Shown here: positions 27,849-39,493 of the stretch, piece after piece
How positions within the stretch are numbered: the first letter of the stretch is position 1
How the letters are laid out: each line of letters starts with the position of its first letter
From: Nitrosomonas communis
Lineage (GTDB): Bacteria; Pseudomonadota; Gammaproteobacteria; Burkholderiales; Nitrosomonadaceae
Assembly: GCF_900114745.1 (NCBI RefSeq)
Contig: NZ_FOUB01000003.1
Span: 62,001-126,000 of the forward strand
Length of the DNA: 64,000 nucleotides
Reading direction: 5' to 3'
Notes under the pieces: generated by a model
The model's database searches: none
What the model was told of the DNA's origin: nothing
Seen by the model: the letters and a program-made list of their open reading frames with translations, nothing else
Made by a program: the position numbers and the translations under genes

Positions 27849-28631
27849 ATGAATGACGAGAGCACCTTTATTTCACATCTAGTGGAATTACGTAGCAGGT
27901 TAATTCGTGTATTTTTTGTGTTAGTACTTGGTTTTTTACCCTGCGCTTATTTTGCGCGCGATCTTTATACTATCCTGGCGCAACCTTTGCTGGAGAAGCT
28001 TCCATTAGGCGGACAAATGATTGCCACAGCAGTCACTACACCTTTTTTTATACCCATGCAAGTGGCTCTGATGACAGCGTTTTTGATGACCTTACCCCAT
28101 ACGCTTTATCAGATTTGGGCTTTTGTCGCGCCCGGACTGTATTCCCATGAGAAACGCCTGTTTTTGCCCCTTGTGATTGCGAGCAGCTTATTGTTTTTCG
28201 TAGGTATGGCATTTGCTTATTTGGTTGCATTACCCCTGGTATTTGAGTTTATTGTTTATTTTGCACCTGAAGGGGTAGCGGTTATGACCGATATCGGCGA
28301 ATATCTCGGTTTTGTCCTTACCATGTTCCTAACCTTTGGCATTACTTTTGAAGTCCCTGTGTTCGTTATAGTACTCGTTCGGACAGAGGTCATCTCGTTG
28401 TCAAAAATGAAAAAGGTACGCCCTTATGTTTTAGTAGGCGCATTTGTGGTAGGTGCGATTTTTACGCCGCCTGATGTGATTTCGCAGTTTATGCTGGCAG
28501 TACCGCTCTATTTACTTTATGAATTAGGTATATTCCTTGCTGGCTTAACAAATAAATCTACGAATTCGATTTCAGATCAACAGATTGTAAATAGTGTAAA
28601 TAATCCGGCTATGAGCAAAAAAGACGAGTAG
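27849..28631 (+). CDS. tatC: Twin-arginine translocase subunit TatC
   Basis: A 260-residue inner-membrane protein with six helices. The signal-binding face is visible in FISHLVELRSRLIR at the N-terminus and in WAFVAPGLYSHEKR, and FGITFEVPV and FTPPDVISQF are conserved. It ends the his-hinT-tat run. The Tat system would export folded metalloproteins, such as NiFe hydrogenase or Rieske proteins. Confidence 0.96.
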   Translation: MNDESTFISHLVELRSRLIRVFFVLVLGFLPCAYFARDLYTILAQPLLEKLPLGGQMIATAVTTPFFIPMQVALMTAFLMTLPHTLYQIWAFVAPGLYSHEKRLFLPLVIASSLLFFVGMAFAYLVALPLVFEFIVYFAPEGVAVMTDIGEYLGFVLTMFLTFGITFEVPVFVIVLVRTEVISLSKMKKVRPYVLVGAFVVGAIFTPPDVISQFMLAVPLYLLYELGIFLAGLTNKSTNSISDQQIVNSVNNPAMSKKDE

Positions 28632-28793
28632 GCTCAATGCAATCAATCAGATCACGCCTAATATACCCTTTTACTTTTTTCCACTACTTAACCAGCATCG
28701 CCAGGTAGATACAAGTGTGCAGTAATTGCTTTGAGTTGTCCTAAATTCTTTCTTTTGGAAATGTTGGAACAATCAGATCAGGATGATGTTTAA

Positions 28794-28895
28794 CTCCATT
28801 CCTAAATCAAAACTGACTGTGTCGGCTTTGCCTTGCCGTATTATTGATACTGTCTGCGGCTCGCCTTCGCGTCACTTTTGATTGGGAAATGGAAT
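28794..28895 (+). repeat. Dispersed palindromic element, copy 7 (MITE-like), just upstream of mscK
   Basis: CTCCATTCCTAAATCAAAAC on the left and GATTGGGAAATGGAAT on the right, core GCCGTATTATTGATACTGTC. It ends about 25 bases before the channel start codon, so any private promoter of that gene must be in the element or further upstream. Confidence 0.9.
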
Positions 28896-28919
28896 AAATC
28901 CCTCGAAACGTGACTATTC

Positions 28920-31900
28920 ATGATTAAATTATTTTCCGTCATCTTTTTTTTATTTTGGTCCGTTACAGGTGCTGAGCAGAGTCAGGCAGATGAGCTCGCT
29001 AATCAATCTCGGGTAATCCAGGCTAAGATTGAGACATTGAATGATGGGGAAGAAACGCCGCAAAAAAAGCAACTTAAAGAGATTTATCTCGATACTCAAC
29101 AAGTATTGCTTGACCACCAGGAATATCTCAAAAGAACCCAACTTTGTTCGCAGCAGCTAAAGGAATATCCACAGCAGCTTGAGATACTTAGAAAGCAGAA
29201 AGACAAAGCGATTTCGCTCATATTTGATGCCACAGCGTTGGCAGGATTGTCTTTAAGCGAAATGGAACAGCAGCACGTTATTACTCAAGCAAAATTATCA
29301 GAACTACAAAATCAGCAGCAGAAACTGACCTCTGAAATTGGTACGCTTCGTCAGCGTGCCATTAAAATCCGTGAAGAAATAGATGTAACAAGCAAGACCC
29401 GTGCATCGTTGGCAGAAAAAACGCCTCTGGCGACAGACATGCCTGATGAAAAAATTGCCGATGCATTTAAAATGCTCCAGGAATATCGGAGTCGAGCGCT
29501 GACAGACAAGATTCGCATGCTGGAGCTGGAAGCTTTAACCTTACCCAATGCGATTGAAATTGCTACCTTACAGGAAAAGCTGACACTTAATCCAGAGATC
29601 CAAATGCTGGTGCAGAAAGTAGAATGGCTAACCAAGCAGATCAACCTGCAAAGAAAAACCGAGACTAAAAAAGTTGTTGAGAAGTCTGAGCAATTGCTAG
29701 GTGAAAGCAAATGGAATCCAGCGCTGCTTAAGATAGTTAAAGATAATGAAGAGCTTGTCGCTAAACTCAGTGACTATGCTGCGCATGCGACTAAATTGAT
29801 GATGCAAAAGAACCGTAATGAGAATCGGCTTAATTTTATTACGAAAAACTATGCAGCACTCCAGCAGAGACTCGAATTCCAGGATGAGGATGAAGAATTA
29901 GGAGCAGAGATCAGAAAACAATTAAAACAAATATTATCAAAACCTAATATCAAACAAACACAAAAATTATTGAGTAATGCAAAACTGGAATTGTTCCAGC
30001 TTGAACAAGAAAAGCTGGAAATGATGAATGATAAAGCTTATTTCAAAAGAATGACGGAAGGTTATGTTATTGATGAGCAAACGCCTTTTTATCAGGAGAT
30101 AAGAGAAGCATTTCAAGAGCTTAAGGATTCTCGTTTACATATTATCGATCAATTTCTAGAAATATTGCATTCCTATGTTAAAGATTTAGAGCTTTATGCT
30201 TCAATTAAGAGTCAATTAATTGAAAAAATCAATCAATATGAGCTTTTACTCAAAGAAAACTTGCTGATCACCCGCAGTGCAAAACCAATCGATTTAAATA
30301 TCAATAATGATCTCAGCGCTGCAGCTGCCTGGTTTGTTTCTGACAAGACGCAAACAGCTTTCGCAAAAGCTAGCGACAAAATATGGCTGCCAGTTATAGG
30401 TATTCTAGCCTTTTCTTTACTGATCGGCGTGGTTTTAAAGCGGTTTTATTGGTCTCGCTATCAGCAGTGGGAAGAGATTGGAAAAGAGGCTTGGGGAAAA
30501 GTCAATCAAGACAAGGCGCGCTATCCCATCGGAATGTTGTTATTCGTAGTTGTTCAATCTTTAGTGATTTCTTTACCATTGCTACTGATTCATCTCGTTC
30601 TACAGTACAGTATGAACACTGAAATGAGTCATGCGTTTTCTCTTGCTTTTTATGTTGCTGCTATTACTGTTTTTTTCTGGCATTTCCTTCTTGAGCTTTG
30701 CCGACCAACAGGATTACTCATTACGCAATTCCGATGGCATGCGGATATGGTTAATAAAATGTACCGGGATATCAAGTATTATGCGCCCGCCATATTGATA
30801 TTAAGTGTCATCATTGCTTTTACAGATGCACTTGCGGATGACGTCGTGCGTAATAGTATCGGAAGAATTGCTTTTATGCTGCTCTGCATAGTGTTGGCTA
30901 TATTTGCTTTAGGCTGGATGGCAATTACGCCTTCCGGAAAAATGCTCTATCAAGGAAAAAGTTTTACTTTAATTCAGAATCCGCGTCTGTGGATGTTACT
31001 TCTTTTCGTACAGCAAATGTACATGATTGTCATGGCGGCAAGAGGCTATTACTTCGCAGCATTGTATCAAAGTATTCTGATTTTCCAATCGGTCATCTTA
31101 ATTATACTGTGTAGTCTGGTTTTTTTCCTGAGCTACCGCAGCTTATTAATTGCCCAGCGTAGAATTGCTTTTAAAAGAGCCATTGCCAAACGGGAAGAAA
31201 TGCTTACCCAGCGCGCAACGACTGGAAAAAGTGAAACTGAATTCGTGGATGATAACTACATTGATATCAAATCAATTAGCACACAATCAGCTACTTTATT
31301 AAAAATCAGTGTATGGGGATTGCTGATTGGCGGCCTAAGTGTCATCTGGTACGAAATGCTACCGGCATTGGGATTTCTTGAAGATATTGTTGTTTGGCGA
31401 ACCTCAATTATGAGGGACGGTGAAGCGGTCGTGCGCTTGATCACGTTGGAAACATTGCTGGTAGCATTGATCATTCTGAGCCTGGTTATGGTAGCTGCGC
31501 ATAATTTACCCGGTACGCTGGAACTCTTGGTTCTTCGACATTTATCCTTGAATACGGGTACCGGATACGCAATTACCACGCTACTCAGATATGCTATTAT
31601 CATTATCGGGGTGATGGTCACATTTCAAATGCTCGGTATGGAATGGTCCAATATCCAATGGCTGGTTGCAGCATTGGGTGTCGGCCTGGGTTTCGGTTTG
31701 CAGGAAATCGTGGCTAATTTTGTATCCGGACTTATTCTTCTATTTGAGCGTCCTATCAGAATAGGCGATCTTGTCACATTGAATGATGTGACCGGTACAG
31801 TCAGTAAAATTAATATTCGTGCGACAACTTTGATCGATGCTGATCGAAAGGAAGTCGTGGTACCGAATAAAACATTTATCACCCAGCAATTGTTAAACTG

Positions 31901-32240
31901 GACTCTCAGTGACCAGGTCACGCGTATCAAAATACCCGTGGGCATTGCTTATGGATCAGATTGTGACAAGGCTAGAACATTGTTACTGGAAATTGCCAAA
32001 AATCATCCTTTGGTTCTACGCGAACCGGAGCCAGTCGCCTTATTTCAGGGATTTGGTGCAAGCTCGTTGGATTTTGAATTGAGGGTCTATTCGGGTCAGC
32101 TTTCGGATCGACAGGATCTGACTCATGATTTGAACATGGAGATTAATCGTCGTTTTGCTGAAGAAAAAATCAACATTGCGTTTCCGCAATTGGATATTCA
32201 CCTATACCGGAGGAATAATAATAAGGAGATATCTGGATAA
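28920..32240 (+). CDS. MscK/MscM-like large mechanosensitive channel
   Basis: This 1106-residue protein matches the size of E. coli MscK (KefA) and YjeP. A signal peptide is followed by about 450 periplasmic residues rich in coiled coil, then about ten membrane helices (from residue ~490). The C-terminal MscS domain contains the pore-lining helix and GVGLGFGLQEIVANFVSGLILLFE before the IRIGDLVTL beta domain. Such channels release solutes upon hypo-osmotic shock. The split between MscK and MscM cannot be decided by eye. It lies 25 bases after a repeat copy. Confidence 0.9.
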   Translation: MIKLFSVIFFLFWSVTGAEQSQADELANQSRVIQAKIETLNDGEETPQKKQLKEIYLDTQQVLLDHQEYLKRTQLCSQQLKEYPQQLEILRKQKDKAISLIFDATALAGLSLSEMEQQHVITQAKLSELQNQQQKLTSEIGTLRQRAIKIREEIDVTSKTRASLAEKTPLATDMPDEKIADAFKMLQEYRSRALTDKIRMLELEALTLPNAIEIATLQEKLTLNPEIQMLVQKVEWLTKQINLQRKTETKKVVEKSEQLLGESKWNPALLKIVKDNEELVAKLSDYAAHATKLMMQKNRNENRLNFITKNYAALQQRLEFQDEDEELGAEIRKQLKQILSKPNIKQTQKLLSNAKLELFQLEQEKLEMMNDKAYFKRMTEGYVIDEQTPFYQEIREAFQELKDSRLHIIDQFLEILHSYVKDLELYASIKSQLIEKINQYELLLKENLLITRSAKPIDLNINNDLSAAAAWFVSDKTQTAFAKASDKIWLPVIGILAFSLLIGVVLKRFYWSRYQQWEEIGKEAWGKVNQDKARYPIGMLLFVVVQSLVISLPLLLIHLVLQYSMNTEMSHAFSLAFYVAAITVFFWHFLLELCRPTGLLITQFRWHADMVNKMYRDIKYYAPAILILSVIIAFTDALADDVVRNSIGRIAFMLLCIVLAIFALGWMAITPSGKMLYQGKSFTLIQNPRLWMLLLFVQQMYMIVMAARGYYFAALYQSILIFQSVILIILCSLVFFLSYRSLLIAQRRIAFKRAIAKREEMLTQRATTGKSETEFVDDNYIDIKSISTQSATLLKISVWGLLIGGLSVIWYEMLPALGFLEDIVVWRTSIMRDGEAVVRLITLETLLVALIILSLVMVAAHNLPGTLELLVLRHLSLNTGTGYAITTLLRYAIIIIGVMVTFQMLGMEWSNIQWLVAALGVGLGFGLQEIVANFVSGLILLFERPIRIGDLVTLNDVTGTVSKINIRATTLIDADRKEVVVPNKTFITQQLLNWTLSDQVTRIKIPVGIAYGSDCDKARTLLLEIAKNHPLVLREPEPVALFQGFGASSLDFELRVYSGQLSDRQDLTHDLNMEINRRFAEEKINIAFPQLDIHLYRRNNNKEISG

Positions 32241-32351
32241 GCGTGCAAGAAGAGTGCAATAGAATATTGCAAAAAAGATGATTAGCATTGAAATCCTGAG
32301 TATATCAGTATATTGTACAGGCCAGCATAATGGTTGGGAAAAGAGGAGCTT

Positions 32352-34925
32352 ATGAAATCAGATAGAAGTCGCTACAAGTTTATAAAGTATTTCCTGATTA
32401 TATGTATCCCCCTTGTTCTAACACTTACCATCGTATTGTCGCTTCTGTTCGATGCGCACGAAGATGCAAATAAAGCAATCATTGAGGCGAACGAGCGGTT
32501 GTCTGTACAGCTGGGTGAGAAGACCATCGATTATGTCTTCGGTGTAATACGAGGGGATGCTCTCTATCTTGCAGAGCTTTCTTCGTTGCGACAATGGCTG
32601 GATTCGGGTGACTCCACAGCATATTCACGTCTGACTGAAGATTTGCTGGCTTTTTTGCAATTTCGCCAACTCTATGGAAAGGTTCGTTTTATAGATAAGC
32701 ATGGTCAGGAAATAGTGCGCATCCATAACTATGAAGGTAAGCCAATAATCACACCGCAAGAACAGCTACAAAACCAATTTGAACTCGACTTTGTGCAGAA
32801 AACGCTTGCCCTGAGTGAAAGAAGCGTTTACATATCGCCGTTTGAGCCTACTATCGAGCATGGCGTTATTGTGCAACCCATCAAACCAACGGTACGATTC
32901 ACTGTACCCGTATTTGATAGTAACAACGAACTACGCGGTCTCATCGTCCTTAACTATAAAGGGGAGAGATTAATGAGACGCCTGCGCACCATTTCTGATC
33001 TTTCCGTTGGTAACCTGGGATTAGTTAACGAGCAGGGAAGATGGCTACTGCAACCCCATCCGGCAGGGGAAAGCGGCTTTATGTTCCAAAGCCAGGGAAC
33101 AGAAACCTTTGAGCAAAAATTTGGTGAAGAGATATGGTCGTTTGTTACACGTGAATCTCCCATCGGTCAATGGATGCATGAAAACGGACTTTTTACTTAC
33201 GTTAAGGTTAATTTGGCAAAAATACAAAACCCCATGGGAGGTTTAAATACCCAAGATAGCGAAACATGGGTATTAATTTCTTATGTATCCCCCAAAATCA
33301 TCGCTGCAAACATTGCTGAATATGGTCGTAATCTAGCTTTGGCAGGCGCCTTGCTCATGATATTACTGGTGCTGTTAAGTGGAATAGTCGCCAATTATGC
33401 ACTACAACGTCGGCGGGCGGAGAATCGGCTGCAAAGAAGCGAACTCCAGTTTCGTAGATTACTTGAATCCGCACCTGAGGCTATCCTTCTGGTGGATCAG
33501 GCTGGACATATTGCTTTAATGAATTCGCAGACCGAGAAGTGGTTTGGCTATAGTCGTAATGAGTTAGTGGGCCACTCAGCGCTACAACTTATACCAGAAC
33601 GGTTTCATCAAGCGCATCCGATTTTCCAGCAGCAATTTGTCGCTGAAACAGGAGCTCAGCCAATCAGCGTCGGGATGGAACTTTATGGCAAGCGCAAGGA
33701 TGGCAGTGAATTTCCGATTGAAATCAGTTTAAGCCCCCTTGAGACAGAGCACGGTACATTGATTACCAGTATCATTCGGGATATTTCCACTCGTAAGGAA
33801 GCAGAAATAGCTAAGCAACGGGCGCAGGAACGTTATCGTGAGCTATTGAATAATCTGCCTGTGGGCGTTTTCCGTAGCCTGCCTGATGCAAAAGGAAGCT
33901 TCCGCGAAATAAACCCTACCATGGTTAATTTGTTCGAAGCTGAATCCACCGAGCAGCTACTCGCTCACTCATTTGGTGAATTTTATTGTGATCTTGCTGA
34001 ACGTAAGGCACTAATGGGTAAAGTTTTACTCCAAGGCTATGTCAATGGGGAAGAGGTGCGCTTGAGAACCTTAAAAGGACGGGAATTTCATGCTGGCTTG
34101 ACGGCAGTGAAGAAAAAGGATGAAACAATAGGTATTTATTTTGATGGCATTGTAGAAGATATCAGTGTACGCAAAGAGAGTGAGTGCCAGATTAAGCAGC
34201 TGAATGAGAATCTTCGGGTCCGCTCCAACGAATTGGAAGCGATCAATCACGAACTGGAAGCATTCAGTTATTCTGTTTCCCATGATTTACGAGCACCCTT
34301 ACGTGCATTGGATGGTTTCAGTCGCACATTGCTCGATGAGTATGCTGATCAGCTCGATCAACGGGGACGTGACCGGCTTAAGCGAATACGGCTGGCTGCG
34401 CAGCGTATGGCTGAGCTCATTGATAGTTTGCTCAAATTATCACGCGTTACCCGTACCGAGCTTAAGTGGGAGGTTATCGATCTGTCGAAGCTTGCAAATG
34501 AAATATTAGACACGCTGCAACAGATGGAACCTGATCGAAAAGTACGGTATACGGTACAATCCGGTTTGATTGTCCGTGGTGATGCGATATTACTGCGCAT
34601 CATGTTGGATAATCTGCTGAGTAATGCTTGGAAATTTACCGCTCGTAACCAACAGGCTTTCATTGAAGTTGGATGCAACGTAACAAAAGAGAGAATTATT
34701 TATTTTATCCGAGATAATGGTGCCGGCTTTGATATGGCCTATGCTGATAAGTTGTTTGGTGTTTTCCAACGATTGCATGATCCGCACGAATTTCCGGGTA
34801 CCGGTATCGGACTTGCCACGGTGCACCGTGTAATTCATAAACATGGTGGACAAATTTGGGCAGAAAGCACTATTGATCAAGGATCGACTTTTTATTTCAC
34901 ATTAGATGAGAAGGAAATAATATGA
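32352..34925 (+). CDS. Membrane-bound PAS-PAS sensor histidine kinase
   Basis: This is an 857-residue hybrid-free kinase. An N-terminal helix (residues ~10-30), a periplasmic Cache-like sensor (~35-320) and a second helix (~325-350) give a typical transmembrane receptor. Two PAS domains follow (~362-480 and ~490-615). The phosphorylated histidine is H644 in SVSHDLRAPLRALDGF, the phytochrome/NtrB-like type, and the ATPase shows NLLSNAWKFT and GTGIGLATV. GAGGAG lies before ATG 32352. ATGA overlap with the next gene, a lone receiver, suggests direct phosphotransfer. The ligand is unknown. Confidence 0.92.
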   Translation: MKSDRSRYKFIKYFLIICIPLVLTLTIVLSLLFDAHEDANKAIIEANERLSVQLGEKTIDYVFGVIRGDALYLAELSSLRQWLDSGDSTAYSRLTEDLLAFLQFRQLYGKVRFIDKHGQEIVRIHNYEGKPIITPQEQLQNQFELDFVQKTLALSERSVYISPFEPTIEHGVIVQPIKPTVRFTVPVFDSNNELRGLIVLNYKGERLMRRLRTISDLSVGNLGLVNEQGRWLLQPHPAGESGFMFQSQGTETFEQKFGEEIWSFVTRESPIGQWMHENGLFTYVKVNLAKIQNPMGGLNTQDSETWVLISYVSPKIIAANIAEYGRNLALAGALLMILLVLLSGIVANYALQRRRAENRLQRSELQFRRLLESAPEAILLVDQAGHIALMNSQTEKWFGYSRNELVGHSALQLIPERFHQAHPIFQQQFVAETGAQPISVGMELYGKRKDGSEFPIEISLSPLETEHGTLITSIIRDISTRKEAEIAKQRAQERYRELLNNLPVGVFRSLPDAKGSFREINPTMVNLFEAESTEQLLAHSFGEFYCDLAERKALMGKVLLQGYVNGEEVRLRTLKGREFHAGLTAVKKKDETIGIYFDGIVEDISVRKESECQIKQLNENLRVRSNELEAINHELEAFSYSVSHDLRAPLRALDGFSRTLLDEYADQLDQRGRDRLKRIRLAAQRMAELIDSLLKLSRVTRTELKWEVIDLSKLANEILDTLQQMEPDRKVRYTVQSGLIVRGDAILLRIMLDNLLSNAWKFTARNQQAFIEVGCNVTKERIIYFIRDNGAGFDMAYADKLFGVFQRLHDPHEFPGTGIGLATVHRVIHKHGGQIWAESTIDQGSTFYFTLDEKEII

Positions 34926-35362
34926 ACGCCGAGGTAATAATGTTGGTTGAGGACAATCAAGACGATGCCACACTCACGATAGATGCACTTCAAGCTAACC
35001 ATATCCGTAATAAGATATTTCTAGCGAAGAATGGTGTTGAGGCGCTTGATTACCTGTTCGGACAGGGAGCGTATGAAGGACAGAAGTTGACTCAACTGCC
35101 GGTACTTATGCTGCTCGATCTTAAACTGCCGAAGGTCGATGGATTAGAAGTATTACGTCGCGTTCGTGCTGATGAGCGGGCACGTCTGATACCGATTGTG
35201 ATCTTGACTTCATCCAATGAAGATGAAGATCGACTCAAAGCTTATTCCCTCGGGACCAATAGCTATGTACGCAAACCAGTGGATTACGATGATTTTCTCA
35301 GGGTGGCCGGACAGCTTGGACAATATTGGTTGGAAGTGAATGAATCACCCTATAGACGTTAG
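34922..35362 (+). CDS. Single-domain response regulator (Rcp1-like)
   Basis: A 146-residue receiver without an output domain. The phospho-acceptor is D66 in MLLDLKLPKVDGLE, and the acidic pair lies in VEDNQDDA at residues 9-15; Thr and Lys switch residues are in ILTSSNEDEDR and VRKPVD. It belongs to the Rcp1 subfamily, which pairs with kinases of the HDLRAPLR type, such as the gene it overlaps. It may pass phosphate or compete with the next receiver protein. Confidence 0.93.
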   Translation: MNAEVIMLVEDNQDDATLTIDALQANHIRNKIFLAKNGVEALDYLFGQGAYEGQKLTQLPVLMLLDLKLPKVDGLEVLRRVRADERARLIPIVILTSSNEDEDRLKAYSLGTNSYVRKPVDYDDFLRVAGQLGQYWLEVNESPYRR

Positions 35363-35388
35363 CTGTATAGAGTCCAGAGGAACTAGAT

Positions 35389-37848
35389 ATGTCAATGGCC
35401 CAGAAACAGCATCTGCCATTATTGCGCTTCTTGTTTATAGAGGATGCAGAAGATGATGCTTTGTTGCTGATCGATTATTTTGAGTCACAAGGGTTCAGGT
35501 TTGATTGGCAGCGGGTAGACACTGAAAAAGGAGTGATCGCAGCATTACAGAAGCCGTGGGATATCATCTTTTCGGATTATTCCATGCCTGGGTTTAGTGG
35601 CGTTAGGGCGCTGGAAATCGTTCGTCAGCGGGATCCTGATATTCCTTTTATTTTTATTTCGGGTGCTATCGGTGAAGATGTGGCGGTAGAAGCCATGAAA
35701 CTTGGCGCTCAAGATTATGTCATGAAGGGAAATCTCGGCCGTTTACTACCCGCTGTCAATCGCGAGCTTCAAGAAACGAAGAAACGCCGGGAGCATCGCC
35801 AGTTCAATCAGTTATTGCGTAAATTGTCGCAGGCAGTCAATCAAGCGGCTGACAGTATTTTTATCACCGATCCCGCAGGTCGTATCGAATATGTTAACCC
35901 AGCCTTTGAGAAACTATCCGGTTATAGCGCCGAAGAAGTTAAGGGAAAAACACCTGCTTTTCTTTACTCGGGCCTCCATGATAACAATTTTTATTTGCAA
36001 CTATGGCAAGCCATCTCGAATGGTCATACATATCAAGCTACCTTTGTTAACCGGCATAAAAATGGGGAATTATTTTACGAGGAACAAATCATTACCCCTT
36101 TGAAAGATGAACAAGGAAATATTACCCACTTTGTTTCTACCGGAAGAGATATTACTTCTCGCATTAAAGCAGAAGAAGAGCGAACGCGGTTAACAGCAAT
36201 ATTAAATGCCACCCCGGATCTGGTCGCTATTTTTGAACCGGAGGGTCGTTTACGCTATTTAAATGAATCAGGGCGTCGATTGCTAGAACTGGGTGTGGAA
36301 AAAGATGTCAGCCGGTATACCATCCAGGAATTATTTGCTACTGATAAGAACCAGCAATCATTTGCTGAGGTTCTTGCGATAGCTCAGCAGCAAGGTATCT
36401 GGAGTGGCGAAACGCTACTACAGATTCCCAGAAATAAAGAGCTACCGGTTTCACAAGTAGTGCTTGCCCATAAGGAGAGCAATGATTCTATTGAGTATTT
36501 ATCAACGATTGCGCGGGATATCACGGAACGGAAGCGCTTTGAGGCCGAACTGCAGCATCAGGCTACTCATGATCGTCTAACCAGCTTACCAAACCGTTTT
36601 TTATTGCTTGAACATTTTTCCTCAGCATTAAAAAATGCCCAACGGCACAATTATAATATTGCCGTGCTATTTATGGATCTTGATAACTTCAAACGAATCA
36701 ATGATAGCCTGGGTCATACAGCAGGGGATATCTTGCTTGAACAGATCGCTCAGCGGCTGCAAAGTTGTATGCGGGCAAATGATACCGTTGCACGTCATGG
36801 GGGAGATGAATTCACTATTGTACTCAACGAATTAAAGGAGCCGGAAAATATATTGGATGTGCTAAACAAGCTATATAATGCTTTCAAACATCCAGTGATT
36901 ATTCATAACCACGATGTCTATGTCACGTTCAGTATTGGGATTGCCCTTTATCCACATGATGGTGACCGGATAGAAGATTTGTTGCGACATGCTGATATTG
37001 CCATGTATCGCGCAAAGTCGATGGGGCCTAATCAATACTGTTTCTATGCATCGGATATGAATATCCGTGGGCACGAGTTGCTAGCTTTGGAGGGAGATCT
37101 GCGACGTGCTTTGGTTCAGAACGAATTTGTGCTGCATTATCAGCCGCAGATTGATCTTCGTAATAACCGCGTGATTGGAACTGAAGGACTGATTCGATGG
37201 CAGCATCCTGTGCGTGGACTAGTGTCTCCTGCTGATTTTATCCCTCTTTTGGAAAGGTCGGGGATGATCATTTCGGTTGGTGAATGGGTATTGCACCAAG
37301 CGTGCAAAGCACATCGCGATTGGCGAGCAGCGGGATTCAACGATATCCGTGTTTCTGTCAATGTTTCTGCTACCCAATTTAATGATATCGATTTGCTCGA
37401 TAAGATACGATATGCATTACGAGAAGAAGATATGCCCAAGCACGCTCTTGAACTGGAAATTACCGAAAATATCTTAATGCGTGATCCAGCTGGCGCGACC
37501 GAAGTACTGGAGTCAATAAATGGATTAGGGGTACGGATCGCTGTGGATGATTTTGGCACGGGTTATTCTTCACTGGCTTATTTGAAACGTTTCCCACTTG
37601 ATGCACTGAAAATTGATCAGACTTTTATGACTGACTTAACTGACTATTCGGGCGACGCAGCGATCGTTGAGGCAAGTATTTCTCTTGCGCATAAGCTTGA
37701 TATGGAAGTAACAGCAGAAGGTGTAGAAACGAATACACAACTTGAATTCCTGCGTACACACGATTGTGATGTGGTGCAAGGGTATTATTTTTGTCGACCT
37801 TTGCCCATGCCTGAACTTACCAATGTATTACATGAAAAAACAAAGTGA
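35389..37848 (+). CDS. Receiver-PAS-PAS-GGDEF-EAL cyclic-di-GMP protein
   Basis: An 819-residue regulator of c-di-GMP. Receiver domain at residues 12-130 (acceptor D63 in FSDYSMPGF), two PAS domains (~145-270 and ~275-390), GGDEF domain (motif intact at 471-475) and EAL domain (EGL at 599-601; later motifs ENIL, DDFGTGYSS and KIDQTF intact). Both cyclase and phosphodiesterase activity look possible. It closes the three-gene signalling operon, so the sensor kinase probably controls it through the receiver domain. Confidence 0.93.
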   Translation: MSMAQKQHLPLLRFLFIEDAEDDALLLIDYFESQGFRFDWQRVDTEKGVIAALQKPWDIIFSDYSMPGFSGVRALEIVRQRDPDIPFIFISGAIGEDVAVEAMKLGAQDYVMKGNLGRLLPAVNRELQETKKRREHRQFNQLLRKLSQAVNQAADSIFITDPAGRIEYVNPAFEKLSGYSAEEVKGKTPAFLYSGLHDNNFYLQLWQAISNGHTYQATFVNRHKNGELFYEEQIITPLKDEQGNITHFVSTGRDITSRIKAEEERTRLTAILNATPDLVAIFEPEGRLRYLNESGRRLLELGVEKDVSRYTIQELFATDKNQQSFAEVLAIAQQQGIWSGETLLQIPRNKELPVSQVVLAHKESNDSIEYLSTIARDITERKRFEAELQHQATHDRLTSLPNRFLLLEHFSSALKNAQRHNYNIAVLFMDLDNFKRINDSLGHTAGDILLEQIAQRLQSCMRANDTVARHGGDEFTIVLNELKEPENILDVLNKLYNAFKHPVIIHNHDVYVTFSIGIALYPHDGDRIEDLLRHADIAMYRAKSMGPNQYCFYASDMNIRGHELLALEGDLRRALVQNEFVLHYQPQIDLRNNRVIGTEGLIRWQHPVRGLVSPADFIPLLERSGMIISVGEWVLHQACKAHRDWRAAGFNDIRVSVNVSATQFNDIDLLDKIRYALREEDMPKHALELEITENILMRDPAGATEVLESINGLGVRIAVDDFGTGYSSLAYLKRFPLDALKIDQTFMTDLTDYSGDAAIVEASISLAHKLDMEVTAEGVETNTQLEFLRTHDCDVVQGYYFCRPLPMPELTNVLHEKTK

Positions 37849-37926
37849 GTATGTAATTATTTCGTAATTCATTTAATTTCTTTGAGACTAGACGATCATT
37901 GCTTATAGTTCTAATATATAAGTCGT

Positions 37927-38029
37927 TATTCCATTTCCAAATCAAAAATGACTCGAAGGCGAGCCGCCAAAGTATAAATAATACGGCAAGGTGAAGCCGA
38001 CAAAGTGAGTTGGGATTTAGAATTGGAAT
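37927..38029 (-). repeat. Dispersed palindromic element, copy 8 (MITE-like), inverted
   Basis: TTATTCCATTTCCAAATC on the left and GATTTAGAATTGGAAT on the right; the interior is reversed (AGTATAAATAATACGGCAAGG). It ends about 68 bases upstream of atpD. Confidence 0.88.
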
Positions 38030-38066
38030 GAGTCTTCAATTCAGCAATATAAAAAGCAGTCATTGA

Positions 38067-39488
<1,422 letters not shown>

Positions 39489-39493
39489 AGAAT

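Noticed and set aside
32253-32275. Stem GCAATA/TATTGC after mscK as a terminator
   Set aside because: Six-base stem, and the following run is A, not T, on the mscK strand.
37882-37909. TTGAGA and TATAGT 16 bases apart as the atpD promoter
   Set aside because: Weak match, in AT-rich DNA, and a repeat copy stands between it and the gene; not enough to call.
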